A DNA stretch of 64,000 bases from Schistosoma mansoni (GCF_000237925.1 NW_017385991.1:620001-684000), one strand, 5' to 3'; shown: positions 1-11,560, numbered from the stretch's first letter. The notes: generated from the sequence alone by a model not told the origin. Numbers and translations are program-made.

Positions 1-751
1 AAATTATTCAGTCGTCTACTAAAATTGTTTCACGTCGCAAGTAAATGATGAACACATACAATTCAACAAGCAGACAAAATATCCAAAAACTTCAGTTCAT
101 CAATAAAACGTCTGAAAATCTGACGAACTACTAGTAAGTAGACAATGACTTCAGAAAGAAAAATATAAACGATTGTCATCTTCAGGAAAATTCCCTGGAT
201 ATTGGTACCAACATTGCTCGATGCTTTCATTTTTTTCATGATATAACTTTCATGTTAAAAGTGAATAAAATGTTTTGGGAATTCAGTAGATCTAATTTTA
301 AGTCTTCGATCATTATTTCTAGTCATAAACAGAACATTCATCTTCATTTTAGATTAAGTAATACTAGAAGTCAAATAGCAAAGTTTCTGAACTGTTGAAT
401 AGATTAAATACTTACTGGCGGAGTCAACAGAAAGCAAAAACAAATCTGAGGTGAGTACTTAAAAGTTTCATTTGTGTCATCCATTGTTTTGAGTTAAATA
501 ATCATTACATTATTCTATTAAACCATTATACTTGTGCATATCTTGAGTATTCAGGATGTAGTTGGATATTATAGTGTTCTTCACAAGTCATGATGGTATC
601 AGTTTCAATCTTATACATGTTTTTATAACCAAACAATGAAACTTCAGATGAAATAAAAATTATGTGAACGGATCATAAGTCTTTATATATCAGCCGTTTA
701 TGTGTTGACTTATTGAAACTTATTAAGAATAACAACTGGGGATTAATTCAT
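1..751. other. AT-rich stretch, nothing recognised
   Basis: No open frame of note, no tRNA-like box pair, no hammerhead core and no LINE-like translation was seen. It reads as intergenic or intronic AT-rich DNA. Confidence 0.5.
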
Positions 752-967
752 TTAGTATTGTTTGTTTGAATCTTTCCATCGATGTGTTAGGACTGCAACT
801 GGCCAGTCTCTAATTGGCATATGTGCATACTGTGCGTATTGCCTCGATATAGCCTAAATTTGCAAGCATGGTAAGCAGAGATGGATAGTGGCTAGCAGTG
901 GAATCCAAATAGGACGAAACGCGCGTCCTGGATTCCACTGCTAGCCATTATCCATCTCTGCTTACAA
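752..967. repeat. Family A (Sm-alpha-like) hammerhead repeat, foldback remnant
   Basis: The copy starts with the family A 3' tail in reverse orientation ('tagtattgtttgtttgaat'). At 872-964 it turns back on itself: the arm 872-907 is the reverse complement of 929-964 with one mismatch, around a 21-base loop. The loop keeps only the 3' half of the hammerhead (stem II 3' strand, GAAAC, stem III, GTC), so no complete ribozyme remains. The tRNA-like part is missing. Confidence 0.85.
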
Positions 968-1450
968 TAACCGGGGATGTTATCAAAGAGCTCTTTCTCT
1001 ATGTAACTATTGAGCAATTCATCTTATGGAGAAATTTAGATTTTATGTGATCATATGTTTGCATAAATTCTTCCTTCAATTGTATGGACTATTCGTAAAT
1101 GTCAATATATGTCAAAAACCTACATAGTTCATTTTGGCTGTGATGTGCTTTGTAATCTAACCCACTTTCTTGAATGTGAAATCTGACAATTTTTGTATGT
1201 TCAACCGATCAATAAACATAAATTAAAACTTATTGAAAGGCGGTTTTCATTTTAAAGTGATATCAGTCGAAAATCAATAAACGATGGACTATTTTTTCTT
1301 AGTTTTAGACAATTCATTAGAGTGTACTCACGAGCACAATGCATATAGACAATTGAATCAGAATTCAATAACTTACATTCACAGTGAATTATCAGTCAAA
1401 TATCTAACTTCATTAAATATTTAGGGAAACGTCTTCCAGTTAGAAATTTG
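968..1450. other. Unannotated AT-rich spacer
   Basis: No gene or repeat copy recognised between the family A foldback and the next family B element. Confidence 0.4.
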
Positions 1451-1845
1451 TCAGAATGAGGGTTTGTGGAAATTTTAGTAATTTAATGGCTGGATTCATG
1501 AGTTGATTTAAGCTAGACCACCATGGAAAACCTAGGAGCCTTGGATATGACTAGTGGAGTCAAGCTGTGTCTGCTGTGAAACAGTTACTCACTGAAGACA
1601 ATGGTGGACGCTCACGTCATTTCATAGATTGGTTGAAGTTAGATAATAACACCGTTGGATACTGGTTCAGTGGTTTAGAGATTAAGCATTTGCACGCGAT
1701 ACCGAAAGTTCTAGGTTCGAATCCAGCGTGGATATGCATCAGTAAGGAGTCCCATCCGAGGACGAGATGGCTACCCAGTGCTTCCAGGTATTCCAGGGTG
1801 GTCTAGCTTAAACCAACTCATTAATTCAAATATACATTTTAAATT
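1451..1845 (+). repeat. Family B hammerhead/tRNA repeat, diverged copy
   Basis: A short inverted stub of the family end ('aagctagaccaccatgg') is followed directly by the forward unit: 'actcactgaagacaatgg', a tRNA-like segment with B box 'ggttcgaatcc' near 1713, a decayed hammerhead near 1735-1785, and the forward end 'ggtggtctagctt'. The ribozyme core is badly mutated (expected CTGANGAG reads as GTAAGGAG, GAAAC as GAGAT), so it should be inactive. Confidence 0.8.
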
Positions 1846-2226
1846 TAGTTAATAATAAGAGAGAAGAAATTTTGATGGTCATCTTCTTAGTATATTGATA
1901 ATAAAAAGAATATACATAATTAATAATTATTGATTATGTATTATATTTCCATTATTTAGTACAATATTTTTCTGATTTGGTCAATTTATTAATTGACCTA
2001 CATAATATACACATGTATTAAGGAACTTTTTTTCATCGGATTAAATTATTCTCTTTCAATCTTTATATGAAATTAGGTAGTAACTAATGTAGAAATCAAT
2101 ATAAAGGCAATGAATTGAAGACGTATGGGTGTCCGATTACTTCATATATTCAATAATTTTTATAAGTAATTTTGATAGTTGAAATCATGAATCAATTGAA
2201 GCTAGATCACCATGGAAAACTTGGAA

Positions 2227-2272
2227 ACACTGGATGACCGTTTCGTCCTATTGTGTGACTCTTCAGCAATGC
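2227..2272 (-). ncRNA. Hammerhead ribozyme, type I, family B
   Basis: Read on the minus strand: stem I 5' strand GCATTG, core CTGAAGAG, stem II closing on GGAC, GAAAC, short stem III, cleavage triplet ATC, stem I 3' strand CAGTGT. Stem I pairs with two G-U wobbles. All core residues fit the CUGANGA/GAAA consensus and AUC is an allowed NUH triplet, so activity is plausible. Confidence 0.8.
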
Positions 2273-2549
2273 GCATCCACGATCCCACCTCGCGAGATTC
2301 GAACCCAGGACCTATCACTAGTGACTGGCTCCATGAGGTATTTCCTGGAGTTCTAGTGAGAAGCAGCGAACAGTGAGATATCAACTCACTGAAGACAATT
2401 GGTGAATGGTTGCTCAATTTCGTGGATCGGCCGAAGTTGGACAATAACACCGTTGGATAGCGACCGGCTCAGTAGTCTAGTGGTTAAGTGCCCGCGTGCG
2501 AGACTGATAGGTCCCGAGTTGGAATCTCGTGAGGTGGGATCGTGGATGC

Positions 2550-2595
2550 GCACTGCTGAGGAGTCCCATAATAGGACGAAACGGCCGTCCATTGC
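2550..2595 (+). ncRNA. Hammerhead ribozyme, type I, family B
   Basis: Stem I GCACTG pairs with CATTGC (one G-U pair). The core is CTGAGGAG, stem II is TCC...GGA with a loop, then GAAAC, a self-complementary stem III (ACGGCCGT) and cleavage triplet GTC at 2587-2589. Core, stems and triplet are all intact. The partner ribozyme at 2227-2272 lies on the other strand of the same element. Confidence 0.85.
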
Positions 2596-2964
2596 TTCCA
2601 GGTTTTCCATAGTGATCTAGCTTCAATTGATTCATGATCCCAACTATCAAAATTACTATAGTATCCACAAAACTCCTTCTAATTACAATTTTATGAGTAG
2701 TATTTATTTATAGCATCCTAAGGGTTAAGTAAATGAATCTCATTTGAAAAAAAGAATCTTCAAAGATAATTTCATGGTAACACAATTTTTTACCAGTTTC
2801 GTTTCAGTAGTTCTCATCATTTTTCTTGTTGTTTTGTTGTTGTCGTTGACAAAAATGTTAAGTAGTATGGGAAAAAATTAATCAATGAAAAATGAAAAAG
2901 AAATAAATAATGAGAAATACCTTAGTATTACTGTTGGGTTTTCTATGTATTATTATTACAATAG

Positions 2965-4450
2965 TTAAGACTCGTGGATTGCTAACACCAGAAAATCAGG
3001 CTGGCTTCAGACCTGGTCATGGCTGCATTGACCACATATTCACTATTTTTCAGGTTTTAGAGTACAGACATGCTTATCGCTGTCCGACAATGATAGTTTT
3101 TCTTGGCTTAAAAGCAGCATTTGACTCTGTAGACCGAGAAGTTCTGTGGCAGTGTCTGTCATTGAAAGGTGTACCTGAGAAGTACATTAACCTTGTGAAG
3201 GCTCTTTACTCGAACACTACCAGTCAAGTGAGAGCTTATGGCGAACTGTCATCTGATTTTACCACCTCAAGTGGTGTCCTTTATCCCCATTTCTGTTTAA
3301 CTTCATTATAGACCTACTGCTGGAAATAACACTCTCGTCGACTGAATTTCAAGGAATTGATCTCCTACCAGGAGGTCCACTTATCGACTTAGAATACGCA
3401 GATGACATAGTCCTATTTGGTGAAGACGTTGATAAAATGCAGAATCTTCTGTTAGCACTGAGTAACAATGCCAGGATGTTTGGGATGCGTTTCTTCCCAT
3501 CTAAATGTAAATTGTTACTCCAGGATTGACCTGTGTCAACACCTGAACTGAGGATAGGGAGTGAAGTAGTCGAACGCGTCGACAACTTCACTTATCTTGG
3601 AAGTCTGATCAGCCCTAATGGGTTGGTGTCTGACGAAATCTCAGCACGGATTCAAAAAGCTCGTTTGGCTTTTGCCAACTTACGTCACCTTTGGCGAAGA
3701 CGAGATATCTGTCTATCGATTAAAGGATGAGTACACTGTGCGGTAGTTCGTTCTGTTCTACTTTACGGCTGAGAAATGTGGCCATTAAGAGTAGAAGATA
3801 CTTGTAAGCTACTAGTACTTGAACACAGATGCCTTAGAAATATTGCTCGCATCTGCTGGGAACACCGGGTTAGTAATAGTGAGGTTAGACGTAGGGTATT
3901 AGGGAATGATGGTAAATCAGCTGATAAGTTTGTGGATCTTCATCGACTGAGATGGTTGGGCCACGTGTTACGTATGCCTGAACACCGATTACCACGACGC
4001 GCTATGATGACTAGTATTGGTGATGGTTGGAAGAGAGTTAAGGGCGGGCAAACCAAAACGTGGCACCAGAACTTGAAGTCACTAACTTCTAGTCTAAGCC
4101 ATGTTGGTAGATGCAGACTACTTGGTTGGGATCCGCATGACTATCGTAACCAATGGTTGGAGACTCTAGGTGACATGGCTCAGAATCGATCACAATGGTT
4201 TAGGTGTATACACCCTTCATCTTCCCTTAAACCATATATACAATCTTTCTTTTATATCTTACCACCATTAAATTAACTACTTCTGTGAATTAGGTTTTCA
4301 TCTTGTTGTGTTAATGAGGTTATGGCAACTTGGACCGATGCATATGTGTGCCTGGTCCTACTTTGTAGCTGACTGGCTGATTATCACATTATGGATAAAA
4401 ATGTAGAACCACTGTGATTTGTCCGACATTGCCTCACCAATTTACTATCA
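2965..4450 (+). mobile_element. LINE (non-LTR retrotransposon) RT C-terminal half and 3' UTR
   Basis: Translation in pieces gives a reverse transcriptase of a common schistosome LINE: GFRPGHGCIDHI, then a YADD box (EYADDIVLFGED, near 3392-3425), a C-terminal region with FTYLGSLISPNG, the RWLGHVLRMPEHRLPRRA motif, and QWLETLGDMAQNRSQW near the end (to about 4215). The copy is truncated at its 5' end inside the RT fingers, lacks the endonuclease, and has at least two frame breaks and an in-frame stop, so it is dead. The 3' UTR (about 4215-4450, with 'ggaccgatgcatatgtgtgc') recurs reversed at 18615-18790. Same family as the minus-strand copy at 41245-43700. Confidence 0.88.
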
Positions 4451-5839
4451 GTTTGTATGAAGTTTTGATTTCTTTAAAACAAAGTTATTGAGAAATAAAT
4501 CTCCAGAACTTGAGTTTAAGATGTACTTATTAAGTACATGCTATAATTTTAACACTGATAATAAAAATTCAGTCATTTATTTGTATGTCACTTAATTGAA
4601 GCAATGAAAAATGTAAAGCTTGCTCTTAATATGTATGTAAGCTAGAGTGATCCTTAAGTCCAATAAAGCATACTTAGACACACATAAATATGGTGAAATA
4701 TAGGGTTGGAATAAAATTTTTAATAAAAATTACTCTCTAACATGCAATACTCTGTGATTCATTGAATGAACAGAAAAATGATTGAAAGCGTTGAGTTCAC
4801 TACACTTACGGAGCATAAAAACGTTTCGGACAGCCTCAAACTGCTTGTTTATCTTTATCATTTCTGGATGTTTCGTTGGCGTAAATGATATGATGCTTTT
4901 CAATGATAGATTTCAAAGCTCTGTATTCGACTTTGAATCATAGCTTCATTTTTGTGATATGTATTGGTATATAAGTAATATGATGATTCGGTACTCAGTA
5001 ATGAGTCCGTTTGATACATTTGGATAGTGTAGCAACTATAATGTAACAATAATTCTGATACTAATCGCTTTATTTATTGTAGCATAAAATTCTCATTAAA
5101 AACTATCCAAGAAACTTACAAATACCTATTCAGAGACACTGTCTTCATTATATGAATCGATGTATGAATTCACGTGTAGTCGCCTCTTTTGAATAGTAGA
5201 CAAGTAAGAAAATATGCTAAACACTATGGTGGATCATTGTAGTGAAAAACAATTAGAAAGCAGTAAACAACAATTTTTAGCTGCTTTATTGTCGTTCGGA
5301 ATCCCATATGGTACCTCCTAATTATTAGGTGGTTGAGGTTTGAACTTGTGAATTAGTGGACTCGAACTTCAAACAGTTTTAAAGTAAAGATATTTGTTGA
5401 ATAATACATTAAATAACTTTTATATCGATTAGTACTAGCATAACATGAAACGTGAAAGCGTAATGAGATGCAAGGTAACAATACGTTAAATGTTACATAA
5501 AATCATACTCAATAATGGAAAGGATGACTTACCTTGAGAGAGATTTTACTCTTTCACCAGACCAAAAAAAGTAAAAACAATTTATATTAAAAGACAAAGT
5601 AACTATTAGAATAACAGTGAGGGCGAGTATGAGCAGTTCACAAGTTAATCAAGGGACTTCGGTGTGTAAAACTACGAATATAAATTTGAAATCTAATAAG
5701 GAACATATTTCTAGACATTATTGAAAGTAAACTTGGACATGTAATTAGTTCAGCCCGCATTTAACAACTGATTAACTACTACTGCTGATCATCAATTCTA
5801 TGAAAATTTGAAGTGTAACTTAATAACACAAAAAAAATA
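4451..5839. other. AT-rich stretch, nothing recognised
   Basis: No repeat family member, hammerhead, or coding frame was recognised here. Confidence 0.45.
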
Positions 5840-7345
5840 CTCCGCTTGTAGTACATCTAAGACCTCACAATATACCAGCTGAAGCAATCAAGACAGATAT
5901 AGAAAGCAATTGCAAACATCCCCAACCTTCTATTCAGGAAGATTTGAGAGGAAGAACAAGTGCGACTGACAGACTGGAAAGGAGGATACCTCATCAAGAT
6001 ACCAAAGAAAGGAGATCTGATCAAATGTGAGAATTACATAGGTATCACACTACTGTCAGTACCAGGAAAGGTTTTTCAGCAGAGTGTTGATTAACCAGAT
6101 GAAAGACTCAGTAGACTCCCAACTTCGAGATCAAAAGGTCGGATTCCGTAAGGATCGGTCATGCATAGATCGAATTGCGACACCACGGATCATCGTTAAG
6201 CGTTCGTGTGAATGGGATTCGTCACTATGCATCAACTTCCTTGACTATGAAAAAGCATTCAACAGTGTGGATAAGAGAATATTATGGAAACTTCTTCAAC
6301 ATTATGGAGTTCCTCAGAAGATTATCGACATTATCCAGAGTTCATACGACGGACTACACTGAAATGTCATGCATGGAGAACAGCTGACGGATGCATTTCC
6401 AGTAAAGACTGGAGTCAGACAAAGCTGTATATTCTTCACCTTCCTCTTTCTTCTGATGATTGACTGGATTATGAAGACCTCCACATCTCAAGGGAAGCAT
6501 GGAATACAATGGACATCTCGGAGCCAATTAGATGATTTGGACTTCGCAGACGACCTGGTCCTTCTATCCCGTACACACCAACAAACATAAATGAAGACAA
6601 CAAATGTAGCTGTAGCCTCCGCATCGATAGGCCTCCACATTCACAAAGGAAAAAGCAAGATTCTCAAATACAACATAGAGAACAACAACCCAGTCACACT
6701 TGATGGAGAAACTCTGGAAGATGTAGAAACATTCACGTACCTGTAAAGCATTATTGATGAGCAAGGCGGATCTGATTCAGATGAAAAGACGAGGATTGGC
6801 AAATCAAGGACAACATTCCTACAGTTGAAGAACATATGGAACTCTAAACAACTGTCTACTAGCTTCAAAGTGAGAATCTTCAATACGAATGTCAAGACAG
6901 TCCTACTGTACGGAGCTGAAACTTGGAGAACTACTACATCCATCATCAAGACGGTACAAATATTCATAAACAATCGTGTACGCAAAATACTCAACATTCA
7001 TTTACCGGATACCATCAGTAACAGCCTTTTATGGGAGAGGACAAACCAGCTTCCAGCTGAGGAGGAAATTAGGAAAAGACGTTGGAGATAGATCGGACAT
7101 ACATTAAGGTAATCAGCAAACCACGTCACGAGGCAAGCCCTAACTTGGAATCCGGAAGGAAGGCAGAAAAGAGAAAGGCCGAAAAATACATTACGCCGGG
7201 AAATAGAAGGAGATATGAAAAGGATGATTATTAACTGGAAAGCACTGGATAGGATTGCCCAGGACAGGGTTGAATGGAGAATGCTGGTGGGCGGCCTGTG
7301 CTCCTTCATGAGGGGTTACAGACGTAAGTATGTAAGTAAGTAACA
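5840..7345 (+). mobile_element. RTE-clade LINE (SR2-like), 5'-truncated and decayed
   Basis: Reverse transcriptase blocks are visible in order: IPAEAIKTD (about 5870), LLSVPGKVF, QLRDQKVGFRKDRSC (about 6120-6165), NFLDYEKAFNSVDKRILW, VKTGVRQSC, LDFADDLVLLSR (the FADD catalytic box, about 6538-6575), [54 protein letters not shown], and the closing LVGGLCSF. This order and wording match schistosome SR2 elements of the RTE clade. The N-terminal endonuclease is missing, and several stops and frameshifts break the frame. It ends in a 'gtaagtatgtaagtaagtaa' tail typical of RTE short-repeat tails. Confidence 0.9.
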
Positions 7346-7647
7346 AGATCAATCCCAAAATTGACTGTGATTGTAAGAGGCTGTAGTTAATTAACTGGGT
7401 ATAACTTAAGAATAGTAATTCGTATAATAATAGTCTATAGGTTAAAATAAGGCTTATAATAAGAGGAATATAAATATATATGATCCAGTTGCTCAATAGT
7501 TACCCAATAAGAATACATGTATATGATGTTATTCCATTAATAGTTCACAGAAGTTACCCATAATTTAATCCTGGTTAGGAAATAACAATTGTAGTGAACA
7601 GAAACAAAAAATATGACAACAATAAGGTAAATAGTTAATTTGCAAAA

Positions 7648-7852
7648 ACTACCAATCAATCGTCTTAATCTTGACTGTTCCTTCCGTTAATATCAGTTCA
7701 TCATCTTCGATTATTATTGTTCATGCATTTTCATACCAATTGCATCCTGTTCCCGTTCTTTCTTTATCGATCTTCTACTGAAATACATTCAATGCTAGAC
7801 CATCATCATATACTACTTATGTGGATATAAGTAACCCACACCACACAATTAC
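7648..7852 (-). mobile_element. 5' UTR fragment of the LINE family seen at 41245-43700
   Basis: The segment matches two blocks that flank the Merlin insertion in the minus-strand LINE (42740-42872 and 43640-43700). Shared words include 'attattattgttcatgcat', 'ttatcgatcttc' and 'tggatataagtaacccacac'. Here the two blocks are joined with no Merlin between them, so this copy shows the empty-site arrangement. No coding sequence is present. Confidence 0.75.
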
Positions 7853-8007
7853 ACTTAATAATTTGTGAATGACATTACAAATCAATAAATTGCATCTAAT
7901 AGGTAAGAATGAAAGGGATTGGTGTTCATTATTCTAAATTATGATCTCTCATAAGTTATCAATAGCTTATTTTCATATAGATTTCCAATTCATTAAAAAA
8001 TAAATTA

Positions 8008-8570
8008 TTAGAAGGGGGTTTTGTGGAGATTTTTTAGTAATTTTATATGGTTGAAATCATGAGTCAATTGAAGCTAGATCACCATGGAAAACCTGGAAAC
8101 ACTGGACGGCCGTTTCGTCCTATTGTTGGACTCCTGAGCAGTGCGCATCCACGATCCCGCCTCACGAGATTCGAACCCAGGACTTATCGTTCTCGCGCGC
8201 GAGCGCTTAACCGCTAGACCACTTAACTTGCCGGCTGGCATCCAACGGTGTTAGTGTCTAACTTCAACCAATCCACGAAATTGAGCAACCATTCACCAAT
8301 TGTCTTCAGTGAGTTGATATCTCACAGCAGTCCTGATTGAACTCCACTGTTCACTGCTTCTCACTAGAACTCCAGGAAATACCTCAAGGATCCAGTCACT
8401 AGTGAGCATATGTTGATTATTATCAGAAGGATCCTAGGTTCAAATCTCGTGAGGTTGGATCGTGGATACACACTGCTGAAGAGTCCCACAATAGGACGAT
8501 TAGGCCGCTCACTGTTTCCAGGTTTTCCATGATGGTCTAGCTTTAGTTGACTCAATTCCTATTATTCTTC
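8008..8570. repeat. Family B palindromic composite and tandem junction
   Basis: The left arm starts at 'agaagggggttttgtgg' and carries, on the minus strand, a hammerhead (8099-8144, core changed to CTCAGGAG) and a good tRNA-like region with B box and A box (about 8168-8230), followed by the rest of the unit to 'cactagtgagcatatg'. Near 8420-8435 another unit end ('attattatcagaagg') is fused directly to a forward tRNA 3' half ('ggttcaaatctc'), then a plus-strand hammerhead (about 8480-8525) with a damaged GAAAC box. Two inverted ribozymes and one unit-to-unit junction are visible. Confidence 0.85.
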
Positions 8571-9299
8571 TCAAATCTTCTACTGAATTCGTATATATTC
8601 CAGATAGATTGAATAACATTACTGAAATTTTACTAGTAATTTTAAGGTCATCTACTTGTATATTTATTTGCGTGCTTAAACAAAAGTCTTCAATTATTCA
8701 CTTGTTCCAATCTATCTATTCAATCCATCTACTGAATATTGACAAGGAAAAAGAAAAAAAACAAAAAAAGAAAAACTCAATCTGTCAATATCAAATTACG
8801 AAAAAATAATTAAAACAAAAATTTCATTGATCTAATCAAGGTCAATCAGATAATTCTAATTTATCAATACTTAGATTATGGGGAATTTATTTCCCTTAAA
8901 TAGAAGGATAGTAAAAGTAGTAGTGGAGAAAGTATGTGTGTTTGGGTGGAAAAGCAATCTAACTCTTTTTACAATTACATATTAATCCTTAAGATTAAAG
9001 TACATTTTAATCCCTGAAAAAAAAGTTTTTTTTATTCTAATATGGAACTAAATTTAGAAAAAAATAATCAAAACGTGAGCTTCTTGTGAAAAGAAAAAAA
9101 AATCAATTGCTGAAAATTGATCGGTTCAATCAATAAGGTGAAAATGAGAAGATCCGATATGACTATATCAAATATAAATTGAATGTTAGGTTGTCTTGTT
9201 TTTTTGTATTCTGAAGCTGATTATCAAGTTTCCATTATTCACTCATGTGAACTATCTTCCAACTGAGTAGTCCTTCCATCCTAATGATAATAAACACAC
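8571..9299. other. A/T-homopolymer-rich spacer
   Basis: Several A-rich runs (about 8745-8780 and 9010-9110) and no recognisable gene or repeat copy. Confidence 0.45.
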
Positions 9300-9570
9300 A
9301 CTTTCTAGTGTCTGACTTGGTGAGGTATTTCTGAAGCCATAACTAGTGGAATCCAACCATGAAGTTATCAGATAGTTAGCAGAGACGCTAATGAACGATC
9401 GCTGTGCTGAAGCTATTAGTATTAGTCACTGAATGATAACTCAATGGTCTGAAGATTAAGCGTTTACAGAGAGGCCTGAAAGTTTTGGGTTCAACCTCCA
9501 TCGGTATCGTCAGTGTGGAAGCTGGGTAGTACCTTACTGTAATAGAACAAGTGTACAGTGTTCCACAGCT
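9300..9570 (+). repeat. Very old tRNA-like hammerhead-repeat relic
   Basis: 'ctcaatggtctgaagattaagcg' has the layout of the family B A box (given here in two parts: 'ctcaatggtctga', 'agattaagcg'), and 'gggttcaacctc' follows at B-box distance. A short 'ctgtaatagaacaag' then resembles a decayed stem II/GAAAC region. Too diverged for certainty. Confidence 0.4.
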
Positions 9571-9889
9571 TTCTGTAATTAATTCGAGATCATAAATTAC
9601 TTCTATATATCAAGGATTTTTGTCAATGAATTATGATGATGCTGAGAAATCATATATTCTTCTTAGATATGAGCACAGAAACTTGGGGTTAGTCTAGAAC
9701 TTAACAAAAGACTATCTTTGTTTTATGAATTTCATGATATACAAGGTTTTTGATGTTTTATCCCAATTTCTAAACTGTTCAACAATAGGTATTCACATCA
9801 TCTTTAGACAATTGATTCAACATTCATATTTAGTCCACATTATGGTTAAACTATATCAATTCCTAATAGCAAATAAAAATCAGGTCATC

Positions 9890-10190
9890 TAGTAATAACT
9901 GTGTAATCGATGAGTAGCTGAACACCTCATTGGTAAAGTCTAAGGCTGTGAGGCTGAGTGACTCAGGATTAATATAAACAGAAAGTATCACTTCCCTCAA
10001 GATTTCATCTTTGCTCTATCGACGACTACCAACTAATGAGAAACTTGGGTCTAGGGTTTCTGTCGATTACTTTTAATCACCTAACATCTAAATATAGAGC
10101 ATGCAGTGTCGAGCCACTCAAATTAGTTCCCACACTGCTACTTGATCGACAGAGTTCGACCAGCACTAAAGAACCAGGAAATGTGATATT
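9890..10190. other. Unclassified, possibly repetitive GC-richer block
   Basis: The stretch is richer in GC than its surroundings and holds words such as 'agcatgcagtgtcgagccac' that look repeat-derived, but no second copy is in this window and no coding motif is visible. Confidence 0.3.
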
Positions 10191-10339
10191 TACCACTACC
10201 CAGTGACTATTCAACTAGCTGTTAAATAATCGTCAAAAACTCGAATCTTTGAATACAGATTTGTCATCACTGTACACAAAAATACGATTCCATGTAAAAA
10301 CAAAATACAACACAATCATAATATCTAGTATTATTTGAT

Positions 10340-10556
10340 TGGTATATAAACTCAGTATATTTGAAATACAATGATTCATGCCACATAGGCTGTTATTGGT
10401 GGCTGGGCTGGGCAGATGCAGGACCGGTTAGCACTCTAGACTGCTTGTACAGTTTTCGCGTGCCACCGTTCCAAATGATAATTCGCTGCTCTCTGATTGG
10501 CGGTCTTATCAAGTCACACATTAACTAGGCATCCACTCGGCCACAAGATATAACAG
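10340..10556 (+). repeat. Repeat G, copy 1 (unclassified)
   Basis: Matches 27506-27738 in the same orientation over about 220 bp. Shared words include 'gtatataaa', 'actctagactgcttgt', 'attggcgg' and 'ccacaagatata'. A TATA-like start followed by a GC-richer body suggests a promoter-bearing end of a retroelement, but no coding part is attached and the class is not resolved. Its 3' edge abuts a family A hammerhead fragment. Confidence 0.6.
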
Positions 10557-10650
10557 AGATGCAGGTATATCCATCTGACGAGTCCCAAATGGAACGAAAC
10601 ACGCATCAAACTGCATTCCACTGCTAGCCACTATCCATCTTTGTTTACAA
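10557..10650 (+). repeat. Family A hammerhead fragment
   Basis: Begins at 'gagatgcaggtatatcc' and runs through a hammerhead with core CTGACGAG, GAAAC and triplet ATC, then 'ccactgctagccactatcc'. Three extra A bases follow the cleavage triplet, and stem II is imperfect (GGAAC in place of GGAC). No tRNA-like part. Confidence 0.8.
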
Positions 10651-11077
10651 TCTCTATAGAGTTCTTTCATTTCATATTGTCAATTACGTAATCATCTTAA
10701 TGTTAAATATTTTTGACAGTTAATATATATACTTACATATACTGAATATATTTCATTTTAATCAATAATAGTACAGTATAGTAATCATGTACTTGAAAAG
10801 AAAAATACATTAGAAATACATTGCCTTTCTTTTTGTACAAATCATGTACTTTTATGCACTATCTTTCAAAGGAGATTCTTTTGACCTTTGAAGCGTTATC
10901 ACAACCATGAGGTTTTAAAAAAACCACTGTACTGCTCATTTTGTTACGGTAACCAATAGAAATTAGATTAATTCTACATTGGGCCACAATGAGCACTTTT
11001 CGATGACCAATCATTTTACAAGATTGTGTCATTTTGGAATTAGAACAAAACCATATATAGATAGATATCTATCTATG

Positions 11078-11277
11078 NNNNNNNNNNNNNNNNNNNNNNN
11101 NNNNNNNNNNNNNNNNNNNNNNNNNNNNNNNNNNNNNNNNNNNNNNNNNNNNNNNNNNNNNNNNNNNNNNNNNNNNNNNNNNNNNNNNNNNNNNNNNNNN
11201 NNNNNNNNNNNNNNNNNNNNNNNNNNNNNNNNNNNNNNNNNNNNNNNNNNNNNNNNNNNNNNNNNNNNNNNNNNNNN
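11078..11277. other. Assembly gap, 200 N
   Basis: Exactly 200 N. The right side is the interior of a family B copy, so the missing DNA is probably more of the same repeat. Confidence 0.95.
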
Positions 11278-11422
11278 ACCATGGAAAACCTGGAAGCACT
11301 GGATGGCCGTTTCGTCCTATTATGGGACTCGTCAGCAGTGCGCATCCATGGTGGTCTAGCTTCAATTGACTCACGCTTTCAACTATGAAAATATTAAATC
11401 TCCACAAAACCCCTCCTAATAA
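11278..11422. repeat. Family B foldback copy beside a gap
   Basis: From 'accatggaaaacctgg' through a minus-strand hammerhead to 'gcgcatccatgg', where it switches directly into the forward family end 'tggtctagcttcaattgac' and 'ctccacaaaacccctcc'. The left arm and the right end are inverted copies joined without the tRNA-like centre. Confidence 0.85.
11296..11341 (-). ncRNA. Hammerhead ribozyme, type I, family B
   Basis: On the minus strand, stem I GCACTG pairs perfectly with CAGTGC. The core is CTGACGAG, stem II TCC/GGA, then GAAAC, stem III and triplet ATC. All consensus core positions are intact. Confidence 0.82.
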
Positions 11423-11560
11423 TTAATAATGTGAAATACTTGTTCATTTGTTATTCCCGGTATTTTAAAACATTCTTTAGTGTCCAGAGAATTCAGATTT
11501 TTCAACTGTCTTGTTGTTATTCTATGTTTTGTTAGGATGATATACACAAATGTCTTTATC

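Larger units (their letters stand above)
2163..2690. repeat. Family B palindromic composite with two hammerheads
   Basis: This is the clearest family B composite. The left arm carries the family end and a hammerhead on the minus strand (2227-2272), plus a piece of minus-strand tRNA-like sequence. The forward unit then runs 'gactggctccatgaggtat', 'actcactgaagacaattgg', a tRNA-like Pol III promoter (A box near 2474-2490, B-box-like near 2517-2527), a plus-strand hammerhead (2550-2595) and the forward end 'tagcttcaattgattcatg' up to 'aaaactccttct'. The outer arms are inverted copies of each other. Confidence 0.9.

Noticed and set aside
2386-2668. Overlapping open frames of 63-82 codons in family B copies
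   Set aside because: They recur in every family B copy in several frames and on both strands, running across the ribozyme and tRNA-like parts.
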